Source of the DNA: CAYUIG01 sp964444685
GTDB taxonomy: Bacteria > Gemmatimonadota > Gemmatimonadetes > Longimicrobiales > RSA9
Length of the DNA: 5,577 nucleotides
Assembly (NCBI GenBank): GCA_964444685.1
Contig: CAYUIG010000103.1
Coordinates: 1 to 5,577, forward strand
Direction: 5' to 3'
Shown here: positions 1-5,379 of the stretch, in pieces
Numbering within the stretch: the first letter of the stretch is position 1
How the letters are laid out: each line of letters opens with the position of its first letter
Program-made: the position numbers and the translations under genes
The notes under the pieces: model-generated
What the model saw: only the letters and a program-made list of their open reading frames with translations
The model's database searches: none
What the model was told of the DNA's origin: nothing

Positions 1-989
1 GTCGGGATCGCGATGATCATCGTCGTGATCGTGAAGAACGAGTCGGCGATGGGGCCCATGCCGGCGGCGAACATGTGGTGCGCCCAGACGCCCCAGCCGA
101 TCAGGCCGATCAGCGCGCCGGAATACACCATGACCGCGTAGCCGAAGAGGGGCTTGCGGGAGAACGTCGGGATGATCTCGCTCAGGATCCCGAAGGCCGG
201 CATGATCAGGATGTAGACCTCGGGATGGCCGAACATCCAGAACAGGTGCTGCCAGACGATCGGGTCGCCGCCGGCAGCGGTCTGGAAGAACAGCGTGCCC
301 CATGTGCGGTCGAAGGTGATCAGGAAGAGCGCGACCGCGAATACGGGCAGGGCGGTGATGATGATGAAGCTCGTGATGAGCGTCATCCATGTGAAGAGCG
401 GCATGCGCATGAGCCGCATGCCGGGCGCCCGCAGGTTCAGGATCGTGGTGATGAAGTTGATGCCGCCCATGATGGACGCAGCGCCCAGCGCCTGCAGTCC
501 GAGCGACCAGAAGTCCATGTTCGGCCCGGGCGAGAACTGCGGCGACGTCAGGTTCGCGTAGCCGAACCAGCCGCCGTTGGGCGCCGCCCCGATGAACCAG
601 CTGAAGTTCATGAACAGCGCGCCGAACAGGTAAATCCAGTACGACAGCGCGTTGAGCCGCGGGAATGCGACGTCGCGCGCGCCGATCTGGAGCGGCACGA
701 TGTAGTTGAAGAACGCCACGGCGATCGGCATTCCGACGAGGAACACCATCGTCGTGCCGTGCATCGTGAAGACCTGATTGTAGACGTCCGGGCTCAGGAA
801 CGCGTTCTCGGGCCGTGCCAGCTGAATGCGGATGAGCAGCGCTTCGAAGCCGCCCAGGAAGAAGAAGACGAGGGCGGTCGAGAAGTAGAGAATGCCGATC
901 TTCTTGTGATCGACGGTCGTGATCCAGTCCCACAGCCCGCTGCGCTTCGTGACGGCAGGGGCGTGCAGGTGAGCTTCAGCGGTAGCCAT
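1..989 (-). CDS. ctaD: Cytochrome c oxidase subunit I (haem-copper oxidase, A1-type), C-terminus outside window
   Basis: This is the catalytic membrane subunit of an aa3/caa3-type oxidase, which reduces O2 to water at a haem a3-CuB centre and pumps protons. The first 329 residues are in the window; the rest lies beyond position 1. Landmarks seen: the TVDHKKIGILY start of helix I; H77 in TMHGTTM, a low-spin haem a ligand; the D-channel pair D106 and N113 in RDVAFPRLN; and GHPEVY with CuB ligand H255, glutamate E257 and the cross-linking tyrosine Y259. The CuB histidines H304-H305 lie in WAHHMF. The glutamate in GHPEVY is the mark of family A1. The K-channel region and the second haem ligands are outside the window. 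The ATG at 989 lies 1 nt after the subunit II stop and has only a weak A/G-rich leader, so translation is probably coupled to subunit II. The protein starts MATAEAHLHAPAVTKRSG, a normal short cytoplasmic tail. Family assignment is very secure. Confidence 0.98.
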   Translation of the reverse strand, partial: MATAEAHLHAPAVTKRSGLWDWITTVDHKKIGILYFSTALVFFFLGGFEALLIRIQLARPENAFLSPDVYNQVFTMHGTTMVFLVGMPIAVAFFNYIVPLQIGARDVAFPRLNALSYWIYLFGALFMNFSWFIGAAPNGGWFGYANLTSPQFSPGPNMDFWSLGLQALGAASIMGGINFITTILNLRAPGMRLMRMPLFTWMTLITSFIIITALPVFAVALFLITFDRTWGTLFFQTAAGGDPIVWQHLFWMFGHPEVYILIMPAFGILSEIIPTFSRKPLFGYAVMVYSGALIGLIGWGVWAHHMFAAGMGPIADSFFTITTMIIAIP

Positions 990-990
990 C

Positions 991-2187
991 TTATTTCAGA
1001 CTCACGAGGTACGCCGCGACGGCGCGCACCTCCTCATCGGTCAGTCCGGTCGGCGGCATGCCGGCCGCTTCGGTCTGCGTCCCGGGCATGAGGGCACCCG
1101 GCTTGAGGCTCTGCGGGTCGCGGATCCAGGCCTCGACGTGCTCGATCGTGTTCGGCTTCGCGCCCGCACCCACGTAGGGACGGCTGCCGAAGCGTGTGAG
1201 GTTCGGCCCGAGCGTGCCGCGCGCGTTCGTGTTCGCGATCGCGTGACACGCCACACACGCCCGGCTCGTGAAGATCTGCCGGCCCTGCGCAATCAGCGGG
1301 TCCTCCTGTGCCACGTCCGTGGGCGGCAGCGCGGCGAGCGAATCCACCACCTGCGCAGCCTGCGGCGTTGGCGGATTCGCCGTCGCGCGGCTCGACGTAT
1401 CACCCGGAACGGTGGCCGGCTGCGCGGGCGCCGGTGGAGGCCCGGCATCCTGCATCGATGCCACCCACGCGTCGAACTCCTCAGGAGAAACCGCAACCGC
1501 AGTCGTGGCCATGATGCCATGCGACTCGCCGCAGAACTCCGCGCACTGCCCGCGGTACCGGCCCGGCTCGCTCACGGTCAGGACGATGTGGTTCTCCATC
1601 GCGCGCTCACCCTCCGCGCGCGCCACCACCGGGTTCGCGTCCCGCTTCCCGCCCAGCCGCGGGATCCAGAAGCTGTGAATGACGTCCGCGCTCCGGATCC
1701 GGAAGTGGATCTCACGGCCGATCGGCAGGTGGAACTCGTTCGCCGTGACCACGCCGTACTCGGGGTAGCGGTACTCCCACCACCACTGGTGGCCGATCAC
1801 CTCGATCTCAAGCGCGTCCTCGGCCGGGCGCCGCTGCGTCTCGAAGATCGTGCGCACCGTCGGGACCGATATCAGGATGACGATGATCGCAGGAATGATC
1901 GTCCACAGCAGCTCGAGCTTCGTGTTGCCGTGGATCTGGGGCGGCGGCGGCTGATTCGGCCGCTCGCGGAAGCGCAGCACCACGTAGACCACCAGCACCT
2001 GCACGAGGACCAGAATGAACATGGTCCACCAGAAGGTGTTGGTGAAGACGGCGTTCAGCGCTTCGCCGTACTCGCTGACTGGACGAAAAGTGGTCTGCGG
2101 GAACTCGCCGGCACACCCACCCGCCAGGACCGCCCCCGCCGCCAGCGCGGCGAGCGCGCGTCCGGACTCTATCCTACCGAGGGACAT
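991..2187 (-). CDS. ctaC: Cytochrome c oxidase subunit II with fused C-terminal cytochrome c domain (caa3-type), lipoprotein
   Basis: This 398-residue subunit accepts electrons from a periplasmic donor and passes them through CuA to subunit I. In order: a lipoprotein signal with lipobox LAGGC (C25), which predicts a lipid-anchored N-terminus; two membrane helices (about 52-73 and 91-115); and the CuA domain. CuA landmarks are HQWWWEY at 133-139, H171 and QCAEFCGESHGIM, giving ligands H171, C215, E217 (backbone), C219, H223 and M226. A Pro/Ala-rich linker (about 246-295) leads to a cytochrome c domain with CVACH (C311, C314, H315) and probable axial Met M367 in KPGALMPG. The fused haem domain marks a caa3 oxidase. 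Between GGKRDA and the CuA loop there are about nine more residues than in common bacterial homologues (from memory). I start at 2187 because AGAGGAG lies 4 nt upstream and the lipoprotein signal then begins properly. An in-frame ATG at 2235 would add 16 residues upstream of the ribosome-binding site and lies at or before the likely transcription start. Confidence 0.96.
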   Translation of the reverse strand: MSLGRIESGRALAALAAGAVLAGGCAGEFPQTTFRPVSEYGEALNAVFTNTFWWTMFILVLVQVLVVYVVLRFRERPNQPPPPQIHGNTKLELLWTIIPAIIVILISVPTVRTIFETQRRPAEDALEIEVIGHQWWWEYRYPEYGVVTANEFHLPIGREIHFRIRSADVIHSFWIPRLGGKRDANPVVARAEGERAMENHIVLTVSEPGRYRGQCAEFCGESHGIMATTAVAVSPEEFDAWVASMQDAGPPPAPAQPATVPGDTSSRATANPPTPQAAQVVDSLAALPPTDVAQEDPLIAQGRQIFTSRACVACHAIANTNARGTLGPNLTRFGSRPYVGAGAKPNTIEHVEAWIRDPQSLKPGALMPGTQTEAAGMPPTGLTDEEVRAVAAYLVSLK

Positions 2188-2191
2188 TACA

Positions 2192-2198
2192 CTCCTCT
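2192..2198 (-). promoter_or_regulatory. Ribosome binding site that sets the ctaC start
   Basis: On the minus strand AGAGGAG is followed by TGTA and then ATG (2187). It is the only good Shine-Dalgarno match near the 5' end of this reading frame and decides between the ATG at 2187 and the upstream in-frame ATG at 2235. Confidence 0.75.
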
Positions 2199-2247
2199 GA
2201 CCTGCGAACCGTGCCCGGCCCATGCCGCAAGGCACCGAAAGCAGGGT

Positions 2248-2276
2248 AGCCTAGCGTGCCATTCTGTCGCGGTCAA
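2248..2276 (-). promoter_or_regulatory. Putative sigma70-type promoter of the ctaC-ctaD operon
   Basis: Read on the minus strand, TTGACC (2276-2271) is a five-of-six match to the -35 consensus. A 17-nt spacer then leads to TAGGCT (2253-2248), which keeps the first two bases and the last T of the -10 box. Transcription would start near 2241, giving a leader of about 55 nt before the ATG at 2187. Spacing and position are ideal, but the -10 box is only moderate, as is common in GC-rich genomes. No start site is mapped here. Confidence 0.55.
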
Positions 2277-2286
2277 GCGTACGTAG

Positions 2287-2319
2287 ATTCCCCTACAAGC
2301 GCGTGGGGAATACTCCCAC
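2287..2319 (+). promoter_or_regulatory. Two mutually exclusive hairpins or operator-like inverted repeats upstream of the glpB-like gene
   Basis: Three short segments compete for pairing. ATTCCCC (2287-2293) is perfectly complementary to GGGGAAT (2305-2311) across an 11-nt loop. GTGGG (2303-2307) can instead pair with CCCAC (2315-2319) across a 7-nt loop. The middle segment cannot be in both stems at once, which is the layout of a simple attenuator or switch; equally, the DNA could be an operator for a dimeric repressor. A weak -10-like TAGATT (2284-2289) lies at its left edge, with no convincing -35 box before it, so the rightward promoter cannot be fixed. Function is inferred from pairing only. 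Confidence 0.35.
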
Positions 2320-2358
2320 AGCGTGGCGCCGCCTCGATTCGCGGCGTATCCTGCGCCC

Positions 2359-3435
2359 GTGCGCGACGCGTACGATGTGCTCGTCATCGGTGGTGGCATC
2401 GCCGGCTCTGCGGCAGCCCTCGCGGCCGCCGCGCGAGGTGCCCGCACCGCGGTCGCGCGTGCTGCGCCCGGCGCCACTGCACTCGTCTCCGGCGGCTGGT
2501 GCGGACCACTTCGTCCGGAGCTGGATGCGGCGCTCCGAAGCGCGGGCCTGCCGCTGCAGCCCGTGGGCACCCCGCTGCCCCATCCGTCCGGCACACGCGT
2601 CACCTGCGAGTACGCGCCCGCGTCTCACGCCGATCCGGTTCCCGACCCGATCGTCTGTGGCATCGCCGGCCTGGCCGGCTTCCATGCACCGGCTCTCGCC
2701 CGCCTCTGGTTCGGCGACGACGCCCGTCACGTCACCATCACCATCGATGACATGCCGGCCGCGGGCTGGTCTCCCGTTTCGCTCGCCGCCCTGCTGGAAC
2801 GCGAACCCGAACGCCTCGGCCGTCCGCTCGCCGCCGTCACGAGTCGTCGGACCGCGGTACTGCCCGCGATCCTCGGCATCGACCGCGTCGATGACGTGCG
2901 CGCAGGGATCGGCGCGCCGGTGGTGGAGGCGCTCGGCGTCGCACCGTCGATCCCCGGATGGCGGCTCCAGCGCGCACTCGATCGCGCACTCGAGGCCGCG
3001 GGCGTCGATCGCATCGCAGGACGGGCGCACGCAGCGCGCACCGGGTCGGAGCGGCTCACCGCCGTGAACATCACGGGCGACGATTCCCGATCCACGATCG
3101 CGGCGCGCGCCTTCGTACTCGCCACCGGCAAGTTCACCGGTGGCGGGATCCAGGCGGACGAACGGCTGCGCGAGATGGCGCTAGGCATGACGGCTACCGT
3201 CGAGCGCTTCGGGCGTACGTTCGAGGAGGCGGACGCCGTCGCACTCACCGACGCGGATGCCGGTGACGTGCAGCCGCTGCTGCTCGCGGGCGTCATGGAT
3301 GAGGATGTGCCCTACGCGAACGTGTTCCTCGCGGGTACCGTGCGCGCCGGCACCGACACGGCGCGCTGGGCGCTCGGCGAGATGGCGGAAGACGGCTGGC
3401 GTGCAGGTGAGTCCGCAGCGCGGGCAGCCGCATGA
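2359..3435 (+). CDS. glpB: GlpB-like FAD-dependent protein (anaerobic glycerol-3-phosphate dehydrogenase subunit B family)
   Basis: In GlpABC, GlpB is the second flavin subunit, passing electrons from glycerol-3-phosphate oxidation towards the Fe-S subunit and quinone. This 358-residue protein opens with a dinucleotide-binding fold, YDVLVIGGGIAG (5-16). Other segments recall E. coli GlpB (419 aa): VCGIAGLAGF (99-108) like its VVGISGLMDF; PSIPGWRLQRAL (197-208) like PSVLGIRLQNQL; AFVLATGKFTGGG (251-263) like FAVLASGSFFSGG; and NVFLAGTVRAG (321-331) near the C-terminus. The glycine/cysteine-rich GCGGGVCA stretch of E. coli GlpB is replaced here by a Glu/Ala-rich one (339-350), and the protein is about 60 residues shorter. 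I chose GTG at 2359: it puts the fold five residues from the start, as in GlpB, and the 12 codons between the GTG at 2323 and 2359 are weaker in third-position G+C. The 2323 start remains possible; neither has a clear ribosome-binding site. It overlaps the next gene by ATGA. Exact substrate unknown. Confidence 0.82.
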   Translation: MRDAYDVLVIGGGIAGSAAALAAAARGARTAVARAAPGATALVSGGWCGPLRPELDAALRSAGLPLQPVGTPLPHPSGTRVTCEYAPASHADPVPDPIVCGIAGLAGFHAPALARLWFGDDARHVTITIDDMPAAGWSPVSLAALLEREPERLGRPLAAVTSRRTAVLPAILGIDRVDDVRAGIGAPVVEALGVAPSIPGWRLQRALDRALEAAGVDRIAGRAHAARTGSERLTAVNITGDDSRSTIAARAFVLATGKFTGGGIQADERLREMALGMTATVERFGRTFEEADAVALTDADAGDVQPLLLAGVMDEDVPYANVFLAGTVRAGTDTARWALGEMAEDGWRAGESAARAAA

Positions 3436-3866
3436 AGAACCGCATCCTCGCATGGCTCAACCTCGCCTATCATTTCGCGCGCCACGTGCTGTTCGTGATG
3501 CCGTTCCGCCCGTTCCGGCGCGGTCGCGAGCTGCTGCGCTTCACGAGCGCGGTCGTGCCCGAAGGGTACGTGCCGCTCGAGGCGCCGGAGCGCGAACTCC
3601 TGCCGACCGCTATGAACTGCATCCACTGCGGCCTCTGCTCGCTTGCGTGCCCTTCTCTTCACGACGCACCATCGTCCGCATGGGCGGAGTCGTGGACGTT
3701 CGTGGCGGGGCCCTCGCGCTCGCTCGATCGCGCACCGCTCGTCGCGGCCGACGCACCGTGTGCACGCTGCGACGCATGCGCCGCCGTCTGTCCGACCGGT
3801 GTACCGATTCCGCAGATCGCCGCCATGCTCGGCCGGCTCGCCGTCTCCAACCCCGTGGTATCGTGA
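3432..3866 (+). CDS. Small 4Fe-4S dicluster electron-transfer protein (N-terminal GlpC/HdrC-like)
   Basis: This 144-residue protein carries two complete CxxCxxCxxxC motifs: C63, C66, C69, C73 in CIHCGLCSLACPS, and C110, C113, C116, C120-P in CARCDACAAVCPTGVPI. Each should hold one 4Fe-4S cluster, in the arrangement used by GlpC, HdrC and the Fe-S subunits of succinate dehydrogenase relatives. E. coli GlpC is about 396 aa and continues into two cysteine-rich CCG domains that bind the membrane side; here the frame stops at PVVS (TGA at 3864), so only the ferredoxin part exists. The N-terminal 30 residues (LAYHFARHVLFVMPFRPF and neighbours) are aromatic and basic and could touch the membrane or a partner. 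Its ATG lies inside the glpB-like stop (ATGA), implying translational coupling and probable partnership: the flavoprotein would pass electrons to this protein. The symbol is left blank because it is not a full GlpC. Confidence 0.88.
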   Translation: MKNRILAWLNLAYHFARHVLFVMPFRPFRRGRELLRFTSAVVPEGYVPLEAPERELLPTAMNCIHCGLCSLACPSLHDAPSSAWAESWTFVAGPSRSLDRAPLVAADAPCARCDACAAVCPTGVPIPQIAAMLGRLAVSNPVVS

Positions 3867-3873
3867 GACCATC

Positions 3874-5040
3874 ATGCGCAGATCTCTCGTCCTTGCCTGT
3901 GTGCTCCCGCTCATCGTCCATGGGAGCGGCGTGAGTCAGGAGCGGCCGCGCGCCCGTGATGCGGGCGTCATCATCGGCATCTTCGAGCCGGGCGCGCACA
4001 ACGCGATCACCGACGTTGCGGGCGTGCGCGTTGGACAGACCACGCTGCACTCGGAGAGCGTGAACACGGGCGTGACCGCGATCCTGCCCCACGGCAGCGA
4101 TCTCTTCCGGGACCGCGTGCCCGCCGCGATGCTCGCGGGCAACGGCTTCGGCAAGCTGCTGGGCGTGACGCAGGTGAAGGAGCTCGGTGAGCTGGAGACG
4201 CCAATCCTGCTCACCTGCACGCTCTGCGTCTGGCGTGCGGCGGATGCGATGGTGGCGTGGCTGCTGCGTCAGCCCGGCATGGAGAACGTACGGTCGATCA
4301 ACCCGGTCGTCGGCGAGACGAACGACGGCGCACTGAACGACATCCGCGCGCGCCCGATCGAGCCCGCACACGTCGAGAGCGCACTGGAATCCGCAGCTTC
4401 GGGTCCGGTGGAGGAAGGCGCAGTCGGTGCCGGTTCCGGAACGGTTGCGTTCGGCTGGAAGGGCGGGATCGGCACGTCGTCGCGTGTGCTGCCCGCGTCG
4501 CTCGGCGGGTACACGGTCGGCGTGCTCGTGCAGACGAACTTCGGTGGTATCCTCACGATCAATGGCGCGCCCGTCGGCCGCGAGATGGACCGCTTCTCCT
4601 TCCGCGATGCCGTCCGGAATCCCGACGCGCCCGCGAACCCTGACGGCGGCGACGGCAGCATCATGATGGTCGTCGCCACGGATGCACCGCTCGACAGCCG
4701 CAACCTCGAGCGGCTCGCGCACCGCGCACTGTTCGGCCTCGCGCGCACCGGTGCCACAATGAGTAACGGCTCGGGTGACTACGTGATCGCGTTCTCCACC
4801 GCCGAGTCCGTGCGACGCCGCGAATCCATGGAGCCGCGCACCGTGGCGGAGCTGCCCAACGACCTCATGTCACCGCTCTTCCAGGCCGTGGCCGAAGCCA
4901 CCGAGGAAGCGATCGTGAACTCGCTGTTCAAGGCCGTCGACACGACCGGGATGGGCCGCACCATCGACGCCCTGCCGATCGATCGCGTGCTCGAGATCCT
5001 GGACCGGTATCGGGCGCGGACGACGGTCGGACGGAACTGA
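3874..5040 (+). CDS. P1-family (S58) self-processing aminopeptidase, DmpA/BapA-type, exported
   Basis: These N-terminal-nucleophile hydrolases cut themselves into two chains and remove N-terminal residues, including D-Ala or beta-amino acids in known members. The 388-residue product begins with a short basic end and hydrophobic stretch (MRRSLVLACVLPLIVHG), then SQERPRARD, so export to the periplasm is likely. The family start NAITDVAGVRVGQTTL (43-58) and VVGETNDGALND (145-156) are present. Self-cleavage should fall between G261 and the nucleophile S262 (GGDGSIMMVVATDAP), leaving a 127-residue beta chain. S300 and D302 in NGSGDYVIAF sit 38 and 40 residues after S262, the spacing of S288/E290 to S250 in BapA and DmpA. 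N230 lies 32 before it, matching the oxyanion-hole Asn. The catalytic set looks intact and the length is normal (DmpA 375 aa). The ATG at 3874 begins the signal peptide 7 nt after the Fe-S gene; the same frame stays open further upstream, but that part is shadow. Natural substrate unknown. Confidence 0.93.
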   Translation: MRRSLVLACVLPLIVHGSGVSQERPRARDAGVIIGIFEPGAHNAITDVAGVRVGQTTLHSESVNTGVTAILPHGSDLFRDRVPAAMLAGNGFGKLLGVTQVKELGELETPILLTCTLCVWRAADAMVAWLLRQPGMENVRSINPVVGETNDGALNDIRARPIEPAHVESALESAASGPVEEGAVGAGSGTVAFGWKGGIGTSSRVLPASLGGYTVGVLVQTNFGGILTINGAPVGREMDRFSFRDAVRNPDAPANPDGGDGSIMMVVATDAPLDSRNLERLAHRALFGLARTGATMSNGSGDYVIAFSTAESVRRRESMEPRTVAELPNDLMSPLFQAVAEATEEAIVNSLFKAVDTTGMGRTIDALPIDRVLEILDRYRARTTVGRN

Positions 5041-5075
5041 GTCGGGAGTCGGGAGTCGGGAGTCGGGAGTCGCGA
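5041..5075. repeat. Left heptamer tandem array (GTCGGGA x4 plus one variant)
   Basis: Four perfect copies of GTCGGGA (5041-5068) are followed by a degenerate copy, GTCGCGA (5069-5075). The array starts at the base after the peptidase TGA. Tandem 7-mers like this change copy number by slippage. It forms the outer left end of the large palindrome. Confidence 0.95.
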
Positions 5076-5181
5076 GGGCGAGCCACAGGGGGAGGCGTCC
5101 GGCGGTTCCCGGTGGCGGCGAGTGGTGCAGCGGTGCCGCAAACTCGTCAACGGCCAGGGTGCAGGACCGCCTGGTTGCCGG

Positions 5182-5206
5182 CTTTGCGGCGAATATCGCC
5201 GCAAAG
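5182..5206. repeat. Perfect hairpin at the centre of the palindrome
   Basis: CTTTGCGGCGA (5182-5192) and TCGCCGCAAAG (5196-5206) are exact reverse complements separated by the 3-nt ATA. There is no T tract after it, so it is not a standard intrinsic terminator on its own. The arm sequence GCCGCAAA recurs in direct orientation at 5135, 5198 and 5216, with a variant, GCCGCAT, at 5232. Confidence 0.92.
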
Positions 5207-5309
5207 TCGTCACTCGCCGCAAACGCGTCTCGCCGCATGACGACCTTGCGGCGCCGCCGCACCCCTCGCCGTGTCACCGGGAACCGCCCGCAGGCCTCCC
5301 GCTGTTGCT

Positions 5310-5344
5310 CGACCCTCGACTCTCGACTCCCGACTCCCGACTCT
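5310..5344. repeat. Right heptamer tandem array (CGACTCC family x5), inverted relative to the left array
   Basis: Five 7-nt units in order: CGACCCT, CGACTCT, CGACTCC, CGACTCC, CGACTCT. The consensus CGACTCC is the reverse complement of GGAGTCG, the left-array unit in another phase. Both arrays are about 35 bp long with five units, so they pair as the two ends of the palindrome. Confidence 0.93.
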
Positions 5345-5379
5345 GAGGCGCACCGGAAACCGACGTCGAGCAGCGAACC

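Larger units (their letters stand above)
5041..5344. repeat. Large imperfect palindrome (about 304 bp), non-coding, between convergent genes
   Basis: The whole stretch folds on itself about a centre near 5194. From outside in: heptamer arrays of opposite orientation (5041-5075 and 5310-5344); 5079-5100 against 5289-5311 with about 18 of 22 positions complementary; a perfect 14-bp pair, GGCGGTTCCCGGTG (5101-5114) with its complement at 5275-5288; and 5115-5140 against about 5245-5274, with a short gap and mismatches. Further in, GCCGCAAACTCGTCA (5135-5149) pairs imperfectly with about 5231-5251, then a poorly paired stretch leads to a perfect central hairpin (5182-5206). As RNA it would be a stem of roughly 150 nt per side. 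It begins directly after the peptidase stop and ends about 35 nt before the stop of the convergent gene. No credible gene lies inside; open frames there are by-products of the repeats. It could be a mobile or REP-like intergenic element, or act as a bidirectional barrier to transcription; both are inference. Confidence 0.85.

Noticed and set aside
75..1091. Long plus-strand open frame opposite subunit I
   Set aside because: It is antisense to a clear oxidase gene; its product is rich in Arg/Glu/Asp/His with no recognisable domain, as expected of shadow frames in GC-rich DNA.
1138..2286. Long plus-strand open frame (382 codons) opposite subunit II
   Set aside because: It lies antisense to a gene with intact CuA and haem c motifs; its Arg/Asp/His-rich product shows no domain and it would run through the leftward promoter.
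3643..3873. Upstream extension of the peptidase frame to an ATG at 3643
   Set aside because: It overlaps the Fe-S gene, would bury the signal peptide inside the protein and encodes Arg/His/Pro-rich shadow sequence.
3610..4722. Minus-strand open frame (370 codons) opposite the Fe-S and peptidase genes
   Set aside because: It spans two well-supported plus-strand genes and its product is low-complexity and charged; a codon-bias shadow.
5182..5206. Intrinsic terminator for the peptidase operon
   Set aside because: The stem is strong but no T tract follows on either strand, and it lies about 140 bp past the stop codon; the larger palindrome explains it better.
5135..5245. Possible CRISPR array from the GCCGCAAA repeats
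   Set aside because: Repeats are only about 8 nt, spacing is irregular (63, 18 and 16 nt) and the units are part of a palindrome; no spacers of typical size.
4870..5346. Open frames on both strands across the palindrome, with repeated DSRLPTP-like peptides
   Set aside because: The peptide repeats are just the heptamer arrays translated; starts and ends are not conserved features and the minus frame overlaps the peptidase 3' end.
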